Source of the DNA: Alishewanella aestuarii B11
Lineage (GTDB): Bacteria; Pseudomonadota; Gammaproteobacteria; Enterobacterales; Alteromonadaceae
Direction of reading: 5' to 3'
Length of the DNA stretch: 64,000 bases
Assembly: GCF_000280055.1 (NCBI RefSeq)
Contig: NZ_ALAB01000001.1
Span: 124,001 to 188,000, forward strand
In this document: positions 52,627 through 63,097 of the stretch, one piece after another
Position numbering within the stretch: position 1 is the stretch's first letter
Layout of the letters: every line of letters starts with the position of its first letter
Translations under genes and position numbers: made by a program
Notes under the pieces: generated by a model
Seen by the model: only the letters and a program-made list of their open reading frames with translations
Database searches by the model: none
Told to the model about the DNA's origin: nothing

Positions 52627-53949
52627 ATGCAACGTGAGCTACTGACGACCTTACTAAACTGGAAAGCATTGCCGGAACGCAAGCCGCTGCTAATTGACGG
52701 CGCCCGGCAGACCGGTAAAACCTACTTACTGCAAACTCTGTTTGGTCAGCATTTCCCTAGAGTACTGCGTATTGATTTTCTGGAATCGCCAAAGATGGCT
52801 GATGCCTTTGCCGGCTCTTTAGTACCGCAAGATGTACTGACCAATATAGAGCTATTAACAGGCCAGCCGTTTAATCTGCAAACCGACTTATTAATCCTCG
52901 ATGAAATTGGTGAATGCCCGCGAGCCGTTACCGCCCTAAAGTACTTTGCCGAGCAAACGCCGCAAGCCTTTATTGCTGCCAGTGGCTCCAATATCGGCTT
53001 GCTGAATACTTTTCCGGTGGGCAAGGTGGAACAATACAATTTACGCCCTTTAACCTTTCGCGAGTTTTTGTTGGCCGCCAATGAGCCAGCCTTACTAAAG
53101 GTGTATGACGCCGCGCAAAACTCCGCTGCTGCGCACAGCAGATTGTTTGATAAGTTAACTGATTATTACTTTACTGGTGGTATGCCGGAGGCGGTGAGCT
53201 TGTGGTTTAAATTGGTTGATCAGAGCATCTTGCAGCGGGTTAAAGCGGTTGCAAAAGTACAGGCGGATCTGCTGGCTGGTTATCGTCGGGATTTTGGTAA
53301 ATATGCCGGTAAAACCGATGCGGCGCTGATAGAAGCTATTTTTACGGCTGTACCGTCACAGCTGGCAGCTGTGGTAGATGAGTCGGTTAAGCGCTTTAAA
53401 TTTAAATATGTTTATGCGCGAAAATCACGTTATCAGGATCTGGAAACCGGCATTGCCTGGCTGGAAAAATGCCGTCTGGTATTAAAAAATTATCCGCTTG
53501 AGGGGTTGCCGCGTAGTCCGCTGGCTGCTTATAAAAAGGATAATATGGTAAAGCTGTTTCTGTTTGATGTCGGTCTGCTAAACCATATGCTTGGTGTAAG
53601 TTATCTGGAGCTTAAGCAGCAGAATTTTGAGTATAAAGGCTATATTGCAGAAAATTTTGTACAGCAGGAGTTGGCAGCTCTGGGGATCGATCCATGTTTT
53701 TCCTGGAATGATGCCAGAGCGGAAATTGAATTTATTCTAACTGATGCGACAGGCAATATTGTTCCGTTGGAAGTGAAAAGCGGTAAGCGCACCCGTGCCC
53801 GATCGCTGCAATCCTTTATTGAAAAATGCCAGCCGCTAAAAACGATCAAATTAACGGGAACTCAGGGCTCTTCAGCGCTGGAACAGCAACATCTGGTGTA
53901 CCCACTTTATTACACCGCGCATGCCGTTACTCAGCATCTGTTGACATAA
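52627..53949 (+). CDS. AAA+ ATPase with DUF4143 domain
   Basis: A 440-residue ATPase. Walker A is GARQTGKTY (about residue 24), Walker B LLILDEIGE (about 90), and FIAASGSNIGLL is the sensor region. The DUF4143 part (about 200-430) ends with EIEFIL...IVPLEVKSG, a PD-(D/E)XK-like nuclease motif. These ATPases are common accessory genes in bacteria and archaea with unknown target. The ATG at 52627 follows GGAG; a GTG at 52606 adds seven residues. The triple palindrome in front probably controls it. Confidence 0.88.
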   Translation: MQRELLTTLLNWKALPERKPLLIDGARQTGKTYLLQTLFGQHFPRVLRIDFLESPKMADAFAGSLVPQDVLTNIELLTGQPFNLQTDLLILDEIGECPRAVTALKYFAEQTPQAFIAASGSNIGLLNTFPVGKVEQYNLRPLTFREFLLAANEPALLKVYDAAQNSAAAHSRLFDKLTDYYFTGGMPEAVSLWFKLVDQSILQRVKAVAKVQADLLAGYRRDFGKYAGKTDAALIEAIFTAVPSQLAAVVDESVKRFKFKYVYARKSRYQDLETGIAWLEKCRLVLKNYPLEGLPRSPLAAYKKDNMVKLFLFDVGLLNHMLGVSYLELKQQNFEYKGYIAENFVQQELAALGIDPCFSWNDARAEIEFILTDATGNIVPLEVKSGKRTRARSLQSFIEKCQPLKTIKLTGTQGSSALEQQHLVYPLYYTAHAVTQHLLT

Positions 53950-53981
53950 AGGTTAGACGTTATCGCTACAGGGAGCCAACT

Positions 53982-54455
53982 ATGTCATTTTTAGAACTTA
54001 AAATCCCACCGCTGCTTTTAATGTTGTTATTCGCGCTGGCGATGTGGCTGCTGGCGCCACTTACTACGCCACTCTCTGCGCCACTGGCGCTACCGGCGCT
54101 CTATACCACAGTGTTAGCGCTGTGTCTGGCGATGACCGGTATAGCGGTAGCACTGGCCGGGGTATTGGCATTTCGGCGTGCTAAAACCACAGTGGATCCG
54201 CGGCTGCCGCAACAAAGCTCCAGTCTGGTGCTGGTGGGCATTTACCGTTATAGCCGTAACCCAATGTATCTGGGGTTTTTATTGTTGTTGGCAGCCTTTG
54301 CCTGTTATTTGCAGAGCCTACTGGCTTTGGCTTTGTTACCGCTGTTTGTACTTTACTTAAATCAGTTTCAGATAAAACCCGAGGAACATTTGTTACAACA
54401 GAAGTTTGGTCCCGCATATCAGATTTATTTACAGAATGTAAGGCGATGGTTATAG
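53982..54455 (+). CDS. Isoprenylcysteine carboxyl methyltransferase-family membrane protein
   Basis: A 157-residue membrane protein with about four helices and the C-terminal methyltransferase signature YRYSRNPMYLGFLLLL and the E-E-H...FG..Y..Y block. Bacterial members are SAM-dependent methyltransferases with unknown lipid or small-molecule substrates. GGGAG at seven bases supports the ATG at 53982; a frame extending upstream lies in the ATPase gene. Confidence 0.85.
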   Translation: MSFLELKIPPLLLMLLFALAMWLLAPLTTPLSAPLALPALYTTVLALCLAMTGIAVALAGVLAFRRAKTTVDPRLPQQSSSLVLVGIYRYSRNPMYLGFLLLLAAFACYLQSLLALALLPLFVLYLNQFQIKPEEHLLQQKFGPAYQIYLQNVRRWL

Positions 54456-54613
54456 CGCTAGTACCTTGTTATTAGGTGCTTATCCCGGTTTTACCAGGTT
54501 TTATCGATGTTTTGGCGATGTTTGTTGTTAATTCTTGTTGGTTGGTTAGCCATATGCTAATTTTTTAGTGGCTAAAACGTAGCCATGTAAATAAACATAA
54601 GAAAAGGACATCC

Positions 54614-57202
54614 ATGAACATTCCATTTAAACTCTCACTGTGCGCTTTGGCGACGGCTTCCCTGCTATTACCGCTCGACTCCATCGCGCAACAACAAAAT
54701 GCTGACACTTCCGACCTACAACAAGTTGAACGTATTGAAGTAACCGGCTCCCGGATCAAGCGTAATGATCTGGAAGGCGCCGTACCAATCACGGTGATTG
54801 ACCGTGATGCCATTTCCAAGTCTGGTTTTTCTAATCTGCAACAGCTGCTGGAGCGGACGCCGGTAGCCGGTGTGGGCACGTTCTCTACCCGCGGTAATAA
54901 TCAGGACTCCACCGCCAATGGCGGCGCCGCCGTTAGTTTGCGCGGCTTTGGTGCTGACGCTACCTTGGTATTGATCAATGGCCGGCGGGTTGCAGTAAGT
55001 GCCTTTGCCGAAAATATTGCCAATTCCTTTGTTGATATTAATAGTATTCCGGTAGCGGCCATTGAACGGGTGGAAATCCTGAAAGATGGTGCTTCTGCCG
55101 TGTACGGCTCTGATGCCGTTGCCGGCGTGGTCAACGTGATACTGCGTAAAGATTTTGAAGGCACCGAAATCTCCTTTAGTCACGGTGGTACTACAGGGCC
55201 TTCCTATGATGAAACGTCGGCCAGCATGGTGTGGGGTACTCAGGGTAAAGAGGCCAGCGCCACGCTGATTCTGGATTACTTTAAGAACACTACTATTCTG
55301 GGCTCGGAGATGGGCCGCTTTGGTACTGCCAATCAGGCACCTTATGGCGGTAATGATTTACGTTCATCGCGTGGCTATCCAGGTAACTTTATTGTCAACG
55401 GTGTCACCCGGATCGATCCGGGCTGTCCGGCAGATCAGGCTTTTGGCCAGACCTGTGTTTTTGATTATGGCCCCTTTATTATGGCTGCCACCCCTGCTGA
55501 GCGTGTAGGCGCGGTATTAATGGCCAGCCAGAACCTGGGTGCCAATACTCAGGCTTATGCTGAGTTATCGGTACAACATAACCGGTCTAAGGCGCAGGGG
55601 GCGGCAACGCCGCTCGATGGCGATGCAGGTTTGACTGTACCGGGTACTCATCCCAACAATCCTTTTGGCACTGATATCAGAATTAACCGCTTCAGAACCG
55701 TTGATGCCGGCCCCCGTACCTGGGATATCGAGTCTGACTCGTTACGCCTGGTGTTGGGTGTGAAAGGCCAATTTAATGAATTGGATTGGGATATTTCAGC
55801 GCAAAAAGGCCGCAGCGAGTCGATGCAAACCGGCAGCAAGTCGCAGGGCTGGGTAAGAACCGACTTTTTACAGCAGCAGATCAATCTTGGCCGTTATAAC
55901 CCCTTTGGTGGTTTCAGAAACTCTCCGGAAGTGATTGATGCGATTACCACCAGTCTGGTGCGTCGCGGCGAGTCACACCTGACCGCCTTTGATGCCAGTA
56001 TCAGCGGTGATGCGTTTAAGCTGGGTGATCAGATGGTGTCGTTCGCAGCCGGTGCGGAATACCGCAAAGAAGATGCCTTTGACCAGCCGGATGATCAGTT
56101 CCAGCGTGGTTTGATTTTTGGTACCGAATCGGTATCTGCTCAGGCTGAGCGCGATCAGTATGCCGCCTATATCGAGTTTCTGGTGCCACTGAGCGACCAG
56201 TTAGAGTTAACCCTGGCTGGCCGCTATGATGATTATAGCGATTTTGGTTCGACCACTAACCCCCAGGTCAGTATCAAGTGGCGGCCGCAGGATAACTTTA
56301 CTGTGCGGGCATCCTATGGTCAGGGTTTCCGGGCGCCATCATTGGCCCAGATTGGTTTAGGGCCGTCGCAGGAGTCGGTATTCTTTACTGATACTTTCCG
56401 TTGCCCTACCCCTGATGCCAGTAATCCGGCTTGTGCCGCAACTGACTATACCATCGTCTTTGTCGGCGGTGAGGGCTTACAACCGGAAGAGTCCGAGACC
56501 TTTAATATCGGCTTTGTCTGGCAGGTCACTGATCAGTTTGATATCAGTGCGGATGTGTGGAGCATCACTCAGGATAATAAGATCGACAAAAACGACTATG
56601 AAAACGTGTACGCTGCGGAGTGTAACCGTCAAAACAGTACGCTCTGTGTGCGGTTAGCGCCTTTGCCGGGTCAAACGCTGGGAGAGCTGTCCCGGATCTT
56701 CAATAGCTACATTAATATCAGCTCGCAGGAAGCGCGGGGCTTGGATCTGTCAACGGCTTACCGCTTCAATCTGCAGCAGTATGGTGCCTTGCGGCTTAGC
56801 CTGGACTACTCCTACACCGATTCATTTAAGAAGAACGGTATCGAGTACGCCGGCGAGTACAACTATCCGCAGCATCGCTGGTTAGCGACTGCCGATTGGA
56901 GCTACGGCGATTGGGGTCTGGTGACCAGCCTGAACTATGTGGGTGCCTTTGAAGATTATGCACCTCCGGCCGAAGTGATGAGCACCAAAACCCGCACCGT
57001 CAGTGCCCAGGCATTGCTGGATATTCAGGGCCGTTACAGTCTGAACAGCAATACCACTCTGATGCTGGGGATGAACAATGCGCTGGATAAGGATCCGCCA
57101 TTTGCGATTGGTGACGGTGATGCCGATCTTTATGGCTATGCCTCTAAAGTGCACAACCCACGCGGCCGCTTTATTTACGGTAAGATCAATTACCGTTTCT
57201 AA
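54614..57202 (+). CDS. Large TonB-dependent receptor
   Basis: An 862-residue outer-membrane receptor with a signal peptide (about residues 1-25, ending DSIAQ), a TonB-box region (VERIEVTGSRI), a plug domain (FSNLQQLLERTP to INGRRVAV, then VEILKDGASAVYGSDAVAG) and a C-terminal barrel ending YGKINYRF. The plug style is that of the CirA/oligopeptide-carbohydrate class abundant in Alteromonadales, not of siderophore receptors. No Fur box was seen upstream. Substrate unknown. Confidence 0.93.
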   Translation: MNIPFKLSLCALATASLLLPLDSIAQQQNADTSDLQQVERIEVTGSRIKRNDLEGAVPITVIDRDAISKSGFSNLQQLLERTPVAGVGTFSTRGNNQDSTANGGAAVSLRGFGADATLVLINGRRVAVSAFAENIANSFVDINSIPVAAIERVEILKDGASAVYGSDAVAGVVNVILRKDFEGTEISFSHGGTTGPSYDETSASMVWGTQGKEASATLILDYFKNTTILGSEMGRFGTANQAPYGGNDLRSSRGYPGNFIVNGVTRIDPGCPADQAFGQTCVFDYGPFIMAATPAERVGAVLMASQNLGANTQAYAELSVQHNRSKAQGAATPLDGDAGLTVPGTHPNNPFGTDIRINRFRTVDAGPRTWDIESDSLRLVLGVKGQFNELDWDISAQKGRSESMQTGSKSQGWVRTDFLQQQINLGRYNPFGGFRNSPEVIDAITTSLVRRGESHLTAFDASISGDAFKLGDQMVSFAAGAEYRKEDAFDQPDDQFQRGLIFGTESVSAQAERDQYAAYIEFLVPLSDQLELTLAGRYDDYSDFGSTTNPQVSIKWRPQDNFTVRASYGQGFRAPSLAQIGLGPSQESVFFTDTFRCPTPDASNPACAATDYTIVFVGGEGLQPEESETFNIGFVWQVTDQFDISADVWSITQDNKIDKNDYENVYAAECNRQNSTLCVRLAPLPGQTLGELSRIFNSYINISSQEARGLDLSTAYRFNLQQYGALRLSLDYSYTDSFKKNGIEYAGEYNYPQHRWLATADWSYGDWGLVTSLNYVGAFEDYAPPAEVMSTKTRTVSAQALLDIQGRYSLNSNTTLMLGMNNALDKDPPFAIGDGDADLYGYASKVHNPRGRFIYGKINYRF

Positions 57203-57221
57203 TTCGCTCGTTAGTCTAACC

Positions 57222-57245
57222 AAGGCAGCACTGTTGTGCTGCCTT
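57222..57245. terminator. Bidirectional terminator between the TonB receptor and uvrA
   Basis: AAGGCAGCAC-tgtt-GTGCTGCCTT is a perfect 10-bp stem with a 4-base loop, 20 bases after the receptor stop and 8 bases before the convergent uvrA stop. Confidence 0.8.
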
Positions 57246-57252
57246 AATCGGT

Positions 57253-60075
57253 TTATCCCAACATCGGCTTTAAATATTTCCCCGTGTAAGATTTCTCACA
57301 GGCGGCTACCTGCTCCGGCGTGCCGGCAATCAGGATTTCGCCGCCGCCGCTGCCACCTTCCGGGCCTAAGTCAACAATCCAGTCGGCGGTTTTAATCACA
57401 TCCAGATTGTGCTCAATGACCACTATGGTATTGCCATGATCACGCAGCCGGTGCAGTACATTCAGCAGCTGCTGGATATCGTAAAAATGCAGACCGGTGG
57501 TCGGTTCGTCCAGAATATACAGGGTTTTACCTGTGTCGCGTTTACTCAGCTCGCGTGCCAGTTTCACCCGTTGTGCTTCACCGCCGGATAAGGTGGTTGC
57601 CGACTGCCCGAGCTTAATATAGGACAGGCCAACATCCATCAGCGTTTGCACCTTACGCTTAATCGCCGGGATGGCGTCAAAGAAATCTAGCGCATCTTCC
57701 ACCGTCATATCCAGCACTTCGTGGATATTCTTGCCTTTGTATTTAATTTCCTGCGTTTCGCGGTTATAGCGTTTACCCTTACAAACATCGCAGGGCACAT
57801 AAACATCGGGTAAAAAGTGCATTTCTACTTTAATCACACCGTCGCCCTGACAGGCCTCACAGCGCCCACCTTTGACGTTAAAACTAAAGCGGCCGACCTG
57901 ATAGCCGCGTGAGCGCGCTTCTTGGGTACCGGCAAACAGCTCGCGTACGCCGGTAAAAATACCGGTGTAGGTCGCGGCGTTAGAACGCGGCGTGCGGCCA
58001 ATCGGGCTTTGATCGATATCGATCACTTTATCAAAATGCTCCAGCCCGCTTACCGCCTTATAGGGTGCCGGATCGTCACCCTCGGCTTTATTTAATACCC
58101 GGTGGGCGATGCGGAACAGCGTATCGTTGATCAGTGTCGACTTCCCGGAGCCGGATACCCCGGTAACACAGGTCATCAAGCCAAAGGGAATGGCGAGATC
58201 GACGTTTTTCAGGTTATTGCCGCTGGCGCCGGTCAGATTTAACCATTTATCATTCAGTGGTGCACGCTTAGCCGGCACCGCGATTTTGCGCGCCCCCGAC
58301 ATATACTGGCCGGTCAGTGATTCTTCTACCGCCATCACCTGTTGCAGCGTGCCCTGCGCTACTATATTGCCGCCATGCACGCCGGCGCCGGGGCCGATAT
58401 CAATAATATAGTCCGCGGCCCGCACGGCATCTTCGTCATGCTCAACCACGATAACGGTATTACCCAGATCGCGCAGATGATTCAATGTCGCCAGTAAGCG
58501 GTCGTTATCACGCTGGTGCAGGCCGATAGAGGGCTCATCCAGCACATACATCACACCAACTAAACCGGCACCGATCTGGCTGGCTAACCGGATGCGCTGT
58601 GCTTCGCCGCCAGACAGGGTTTCGGCGCTGCGCGACAGGTTCAGGTAGTTAAGGCCGACATTCACCAGAAACTGCAGCCGATCCTGAATTTCTTTTAATA
58701 CCTTTTCGGCAATTTTGGCTTTCTGGCCGGTTAAACTCAGTTGCTGGAAAAACGCCAGGCAGTCGCCAATCGCCAGTTCTACCACTTGCGGTAAGGTGGT
58801 TTTACCAATAAAAACATGGCGGGCTTCGGTACGTAGCCGGGTGCCATGACAGCTGGGGCACGGCTGGCTGGCAAGATATTTACTTAGCTCTTCGCGTACC
58901 GAGTTCGATTCGGTTTCGCGGTAGCGGCGCTCCATATTCGGTAAAATGCCCTCAAACGGATGGCTGCGCAGCACAATATCGCCGCGGTCATTCAGGTATT
59001 TAAAGTCGATAATGGTATGGCCGCTGCCATACAGGATCACGTCTTGCTGCTTTTTACTCAGGCTGTTAAAGGGCACATCCAGCTGAAAATTGTAGTGCTC
59101 AGACAGCGCCTTTAGCATTTGAAAATAATAGAAGTTACGTTTATCCCAACCACGGATCGCCCCGCCGGCCAGACTCAGCTCATCACTGACCACCACTTTT
59201 TTCGGATCGAAGAATTGCTTGACGCCCAAACCATCGCAGCTGGGGCAGGCGCCGGCCGGGTTATTAAAGGAAAACAGCCGTGGCTCCAGCTCGGTCATGG
59301 AGTAACCGCAAGTCGGACAGGCATAGTTAGCGGAAAACACCAGCTCTTCAGCATCAGGCTGGTCCATCAGCGCCACCCGCGCCACGCCGCCCGACAGTTG
59401 CAGTGCGGTTTCGAACGACTCGGCCAGCCGCAACTTAATATCATCCCGCACCTTAATGCGGTCTACCACCACTTCAATGGTGTGCTTTTTCTGTAAATCT
59501 AACTTCGGCGGATCGGACAGATCGCAAATTTCACCGTCAATCCGCGCCCGCACATAGCCCTGCGCTGCCAGGCTTTCTAAGGTTTTAACATGCTCACCTT
59601 TGCGCTCCTGCACCACCGGTGCCAACACCATCAGCTTGGTACCTTCCGGAAATTCGGTGGCTTTATCCACCATCTCACTAATGGTTTGCGCGGCCAGTGG
59701 CAGATCATGCTCCGGGCAACGCGGCTCGCCGACCCGCGCAAATAGTAAGCGCAGATAATCGTAAATTTCGGTAATGGTACCCACAGTAGAGCGCGGGTTA
59801 TGGGAGGTCGACTTTTGTTCAATCGAGATCGCCGGTGACAAGCCTTCAATATGATCGACATCCGGCTTTTCCATCAGGCTTAAAAATTGCCGGGCATAGG
59901 CCGACAGCGATTCGACATAGCGGCGTTGCCCTTCGGCATACAGGGTATCAAAGGCCAGCGACGATTTACCGGAGCCGGATAAACCTGTTACCACGATCAG
60001 TTTGTCGCGTGGCAGGGTTAGCGAAATATTCTTCAGGTTGTGGGTGCGGGCGCCGCGGATCTCAATTTTGTCCAT
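57253..60075 (-). CDS. uvrA: Excinuclease ABC subunit A
   Basis: A 940-residue damage-recognition ATPase of nucleotide excision repair, the same length as E. coli UvrA. Two ABC cassettes are complete (GLSGSGKSS near residue 33; GVSGSGKST near 645; LSGGEAQR twice; LDEPSIGLH and LDEPTTGLH). Zinc fingers of the CPTC...CPSC and CEACQGDG...CDVC types are visible. The ATG at 60075 is chosen over a longer frame starting at 60144. Confidence 0.97.
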   Translation of the reverse strand: MDKIEIRGARTHNLKNISLTLPRDKLIVVTGLSGSGKSSLAFDTLYAEGQRRYVESLSAYARQFLSLMEKPDVDHIEGLSPAISIEQKSTSHNPRSTVGTITEIYDYLRLLFARVGEPRCPEHDLPLAAQTISEMVDKATEFPEGTKLMVLAPVVQERKGEHVKTLESLAAQGYVRARIDGEICDLSDPPKLDLQKKHTIEVVVDRIKVRDDIKLRLAESFETALQLSGGVARVALMDQPDAEELVFSANYACPTCGYSMTELEPRLFSFNNPAGACPSCDGLGVKQFFDPKKVVVSDELSLAGGAIRGWDKRNFYYFQMLKALSEHYNFQLDVPFNSLSKKQQDVILYGSGHTIIDFKYLNDRGDIVLRSHPFEGILPNMERRYRETESNSVREELSKYLASQPCPSCHGTRLRTEARHVFIGKTTLPQVVELAIGDCLAFFQQLSLTGQKAKIAEKVLKEIQDRLQFLVNVGLNYLNLSRSAETLSGGEAQRIRLASQIGAGLVGVMYVLDEPSIGLHQRDNDRLLATLNHLRDLGNTVIVVEHDEDAVRAADYIIDIGPGAGVHGGNIVAQGTLQQVMAVEESLTGQYMSGARKIAVPAKRAPLNDKWLNLTGASGNNLKNVDLAIPFGLMTCVTGVSGSGKSTLINDTLFRIAHRVLNKAEGDDPAPYKAVSGLEHFDKVIDIDQSPIGRTPRSNAATYTGIFTGVRELFAGTQEARSRGYQVGRFSFNVKGGRCEACQGDGVIKVEMHFLPDVYVPCDVCKGKRYNRETQEIKYKGKNIHEVLDMTVEDALDFFDAIPAIKRKVQTLMDVGLSYIKLGQSATTLSGGEAQRVKLARELSKRDTGKTLYILDEPTTGLHFYDIQQLLNVLHRLRDHGNTIVVIEHNLDVIKTADWIVDLGPEGGSGGGEILIAGTPEQVAACEKSYTGKYLKPMLG

Positions 60076-60100
60076 GGTGGTTCCATTTAGCCGGATAATG

Positions 60101-60116
60101 CTGTACAAATATACAC
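60101..60116 (-). promoter_or_regulatory. LexA (SOS) box upstream of uvrA
   Basis: CTGTACAAATATACAC matches the SOS consensus CTGT-N8-ACAG at seven of the eight conserved outer positions, with AT-rich spacer. It lies 26 bases before the uvrA start and within the divergent region that also serves the MFS/ssb side, as in E. coli uvrA/ssb. Confidence 0.7.
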
Positions 60117-60307
60117 TAGGCTGCGCAGTAATTGCCAGCGACAAGCGGATTAAAGCTGCTTATACGCCGCCAATCCGGCTTTGGCCCGCCGCTGGCAGAA
60201 TTTCACTGTCGCAATGGCAGCCATTGCTGCGGGCGCTGCCGCCGGCCGGCTTTTTTGTGCTAAACTGCCGCCCTGTTTATTTTGAACCTCTGGTGTTAGC
60301 TGTTCGC

Positions 60308-61672
60308 ATGCATCATTTGAATGCCCTGGAAAAGCGCGCCGCCGTAGCGCTGGCGCTGGTGTTTTCTACCCGTATGCTCGGGCTCTTTATGCTATTGCCG
60401 GTGTTTGCCCTGTACGGCGAACAGCTGGCCGGTTTTTCCCCGCTGTGGATCGGGTTAGCGATTGGCGCCTATGGTTTAACCCAGGCGATTTTACAAATTC
60501 CTTTTGGTTGGTTGTCGGACAAAATTGGCCGACATAGAGTCATGCTGGTGGGCTTAGCGCTGTTTGTGCTGGGTTCGGTCGTAGCAGCGCTGGCAGAGTC
60601 CGTTTATCTGGTGACGCTGGGCCGGGTATTACAGGGTGCCGGGGCGATTTCCGGTGCGGTGTTGGCACTGGCGGCCGATCTAACGCGCGAAGAGCAGCGA
60701 CCGAAAGTGATGGCGATTATCGGCGCCACCATCGGTTTATCTTTTGCCTTGGCAATGGTACTGGGGCCCTTGCTGGCGAAACTGGCCGGTTTAAGTGGCG
60801 TGTTCTGGTTTACTGCGGTAATGGCGGTGGCGGCCATGTTGCTGGTCGCTTTCGTGGTGCCGAAAAGTGTCAGTAAGGCACCGGCTGCTGAAACCTTGGC
60901 CTTACCGCAAAGTTTGGCTGCGATGTTCCGGCACCGGCAACTATTACAGCTGGACTTAGGCGTATTATTGTTGCACCTGATGCTTACGGCGATGTTTGTT
61001 GCACTACCGCCGTTACTGGCGTCGCAGCAGTTTGCGGCAGAGCAGCATTGGCAGCTGTATTTACCGGTATTATTGCTGTCGTTTGTATTTATGGTGCCGA
61101 TGATGATTATTGCGATGCGCCGGCAGCAGGAAAAACGGTATTTTTTAATAAATATACTATTATTAGTTATTGCGATGTTAATAGCTTGGCAGGCAAACAG
61201 CTTCTGGCTGTTGGCGCTGGCCCTGCTGGTATTTTTTACCGGCTTTAATTTTCTGGAAGCCAGTTTACCGGCAATGGTGTCGCGGGTGGCGCCCGCCGGC
61301 CAGCGAGGCAGTGCAATGGGGATTTACTCCAGCAGCCAGTTTTTCGGTGCCTTTTTAGGCGGCTTGCTGGGTGGTGCTATCGCCCAGCACTTTGGTTTTA
61401 TGGCGGTGTATGGCGCCTTAGCAGTAATTGGTTTAGTATGGTTTATCATAGCCAGCACCATGCAGGTGCCCGCCCGTGCCCAGCGCTTATCGCTACCGGT
61501 TGCTGTCAGCACTGAGCAGCAAGCCGGCCAGCTGGCAGCCAGGCTCAGTAGCCTGGCCGGGGTGCAGGAAGTCACGATTTTATTAGCCGATCAGCGCTGC
61601 TACCTGAAAGTCAGTTCGCAGCAGTTTGACATCGCACAGGCTCAGTCTTTGATTGCCGCTGGCAATCAGTAA
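60308..61672 (+). CDS. MFS transporter, YajR-like with C-terminal extension
   Basis: A 454-residue major facilitator with 12 predicted helices and the family A motif [16 protein letters not shown] between helices 2 and 3. After helix 12 there is a roughly 65-residue cytoplasmic tail with a ferredoxin-like pattern ([16 protein letters not shown]...[11 protein letters not shown]), as in E. coli YajR. The substrate is unknown. The ATG at 60308 is chosen. The uvrA-MFS-ssb neighbourhood is conserved in several gammaproteobacteria. Confidence 0.9.
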   Translation: MHHLNALEKRAAVALALVFSTRMLGLFMLLPVFALYGEQLAGFSPLWIGLAIGAYGLTQAILQIPFGWLSDKIGRHRVMLVGLALFVLGSVVAALAESVYLVTLGRVLQGAGAISGAVLALAADLTREEQRPKVMAIIGATIGLSFALAMVLGPLLAKLAGLSGVFWFTAVMAVAAMLLVAFVVPKSVSKAPAAETLALPQSLAAMFRHRQLLQLDLGVLLLHLMLTAMFVALPPLLASQQFAAEQHWQLYLPVLLLSFVFMVPMMIIAMRRQQEKRYFLINILLLVIAMLIAWQANSFWLLALALLVFFTGFNFLEASLPAMVSRVAPAGQRGSAMGIYSSSQFFGAFLGGLLGGAIAQHFGFMAVYGALAVIGLVWFIIASTMQVPARAQRLSLPVAVSTEQQAGQLAARLSSLAGVQEVTILLADQRCYLKVSSQQFDIAQAQSLIAAGNQ

Positions 61673-61694
61673 CAATTTTGCAGGAGAAATACGC

Positions 61695-62279
61695 ATGGCG
61701 CGTGGAATTAACAAAGTCATTTTAATCGGTAATCTGGGCCAGGATCCGGAAGTCCGTTATATGCCGCAGGGCGGCGCCGTCGCTAACCTGAGCATTGCGA
61801 CCTCTGAAAGCTGGAAAGATAAAGCTACCGGCGAAATGAAAGAGCAAACCGAATGGCACCGGGTCGTGATTTACCAGCGTTTGGCAGAAATTGCCGGCGA
61901 ATATCTGCGTAAAGGCTCTAAGGTGTATATCGAAGGCAAGCTGAAAACCCGTAAGTGGCAGGATCAGCAAGGCGTAGAGCGTTACACCACTGAAATCGTT
62001 GCCAATGAGCTGCAAATGCTGGACGGTCGTGGCGAAGGCCAGGGTGGCGGCATGGGTGGTGGAATGGGCGGCGGCCAGCAAGGTTATCAACCGCGGGCGC
62101 CACAACAAGCCGCTCCGCAGCAAGCCGCCTATCAGGGCGCGCCACAACAGAATTTCCAGCCGCAAGGCAATTATCAAAAGCCGGCACAGCCACAAGGTGG
62201 CTTCCAGCAACAACCGCCAGCGCAGCAGCGCCCGCCGATGGAACCACCAATCGACTTTGATGACGATATCCCGTTCTGA
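61695..62279 (+). CDS. ssb: Single-stranded DNA-binding protein
   Basis: A 194-residue SSB. The OB fold covers about residues 1-112 ([57 protein letters not shown]), then a Gly- and Gln/Pro-rich linker (about 115-180) and the acidic tip FDDDIPF that recruits replication and repair proteins. AGGAGA lies eight bases before the ATG. It follows the MFS gene by 22 bases. Confidence 0.96.
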   Translation: MARGINKVILIGNLGQDPEVRYMPQGGAVANLSIATSESWKDKATGEMKEQTEWHRVVIYQRLAEIAGEYLRKGSKVYIEGKLKTRKWQDQQGVERYTTEIVANELQMLDGRGEGQGGGMGGGMGGGQQGYQPRAPQQAAPQQAAYQGAPQQNFQPQGNYQKPAQPQGGFQQQPPAQQRPPMEPPIDFDDDIPF

Positions 62280-62280
62280 C

Positions 62281-62449
62281 TTTACACTTTTGCGTTTTGT
62301 AAAGACGCGAAAGTTTTGTTCTGCAAACCCATGATTTTCATGGGTTTTTCTTTTTCAAAAGTGCAATTTACCTATATCAGGAATGTAAAGACGATTAGGT
62401 TTTACCCGTTGCAGGGAAAAAGAACTTTACACTTTTAAAATGTAAAGAC
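62281..62449. repeat. Three TTTAC...TGTAAAGAC inverted elements downstream of ssb
   Basis: TGTAAAGAC occurs at 62298-62306, 62384-62392 and 62441-62449, each preceded by a TTTACA or TTTACC at 62281, 62367 and 62426. The pairs form interrupted palindromes TTTAC[A/C]-N11-TGTAAA (23 bases, twice) and N9 (21 bases). No gene is seen in this stretch. They could be protein sites or a degraded repeat. Confidence 0.55.
62325..62356 (+). terminator. Intrinsic terminator of ssb
   Basis: AAACCCATGA-ttt-TCATGGGTTT is a perfect 10-bp stem with a 3-base loop, followed by a T-rich tail (TTTCTTTTT), 46 bases after the ssb stop. Confidence 0.88.
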
Positions 62450-62878
62450 AGCATTAGTGAATGCTAATAATTTAATCAAAACAGTGATTTAAACAGTGTT
62501 TTTCGCGCAATTTCTGGCCTGACTTTTGATTTAAAAATTAGTTAATTTAATTTTCTCAAAATTCACAACAAAATTCTGCGATTTTAGCTAATAAATAATT
62601 ATAAAAGCTTTATTTATGCATGTTTTCATTTTAACCAAATGAATTAAATTGATTTATTTTTTTTACAAAAAAAAATATCATCGAGAAACAGCCTTGTTTT
62701 AGGGGCTTTTTATTTGAGTGTGACACCAAGAGTAAAACTTTCTCCTGCAGGCCCTTTACGCAGGCATGGTGAACAATATGCTATACTACCTCGTATAAAC
62801 AAGATTAAGTGCGAGTGACCTTTATATGCATATTAAAATCGGTGGTTAAGCACGCTACGTTTTAAACCTTTATTTGTA
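62450..62878. other. AT-rich gap without a gene
   Basis: The stretch is strongly AT-rich, particularly 62520-62700, with poly-T and poly-A runs. I see no open frame with a ribosome binding site and no RNA gene. Near 62782 a TATACT element follows a weak TTTACG (62755) at about 21 bases, a poor promoter match. A boundary between resident chromosome and an accessory segment is possible. Confidence 0.5.
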
Positions 62879-63097
62879 ATGCCTAGCATATCATTGCTGA
62901 AACAGCATGTGCAGAACATGGACGGGGACTTAATGAGCTTAAAAGCACTGAGACAACTGACAGAGACCGATGAGCAGAAAGCTAAAGCAGCGCAAGGCTT
63001 CGCCGAACGATTAAAATCCTACGAGAAAAGGTTTGCTGACGAAGCCCGGCAACTGACTCCGTCAGAACGATTCTATGAAAGAACATACGATATTTAG
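62879..63097 (+). CDS. Small hypothetical protein
   Basis: A 72-residue, mostly helical, charged protein ending SERFYERTYDI. If translation starts at ATG 62933 (after GGGGAC) it has 54 residues. It resembles no family I know. It overlaps the convergent DUF4238 gene by 116 bases, so one of the two has an unusual 3' end. Confidence 0.45.
   Translation: MPSISLLKQHVQNMDGDLMSLKALRQLTETDEQKAKAAQGFAERLKSYEKRFADEARQLTPSERFYERTYDI

Noticed and set aside
54716-55183. A 155-codon open frame on the minus strand.
   Set aside because: It lies wholly inside the TonB receptor gene and its translation shows no family; it is a codon-bias shadow.
61722-62213. A 163-codon minus-strand frame.
   Set aside because: Antisense to ssb; Leu-rich low-complexity product mirrors the Gln-rich linker.
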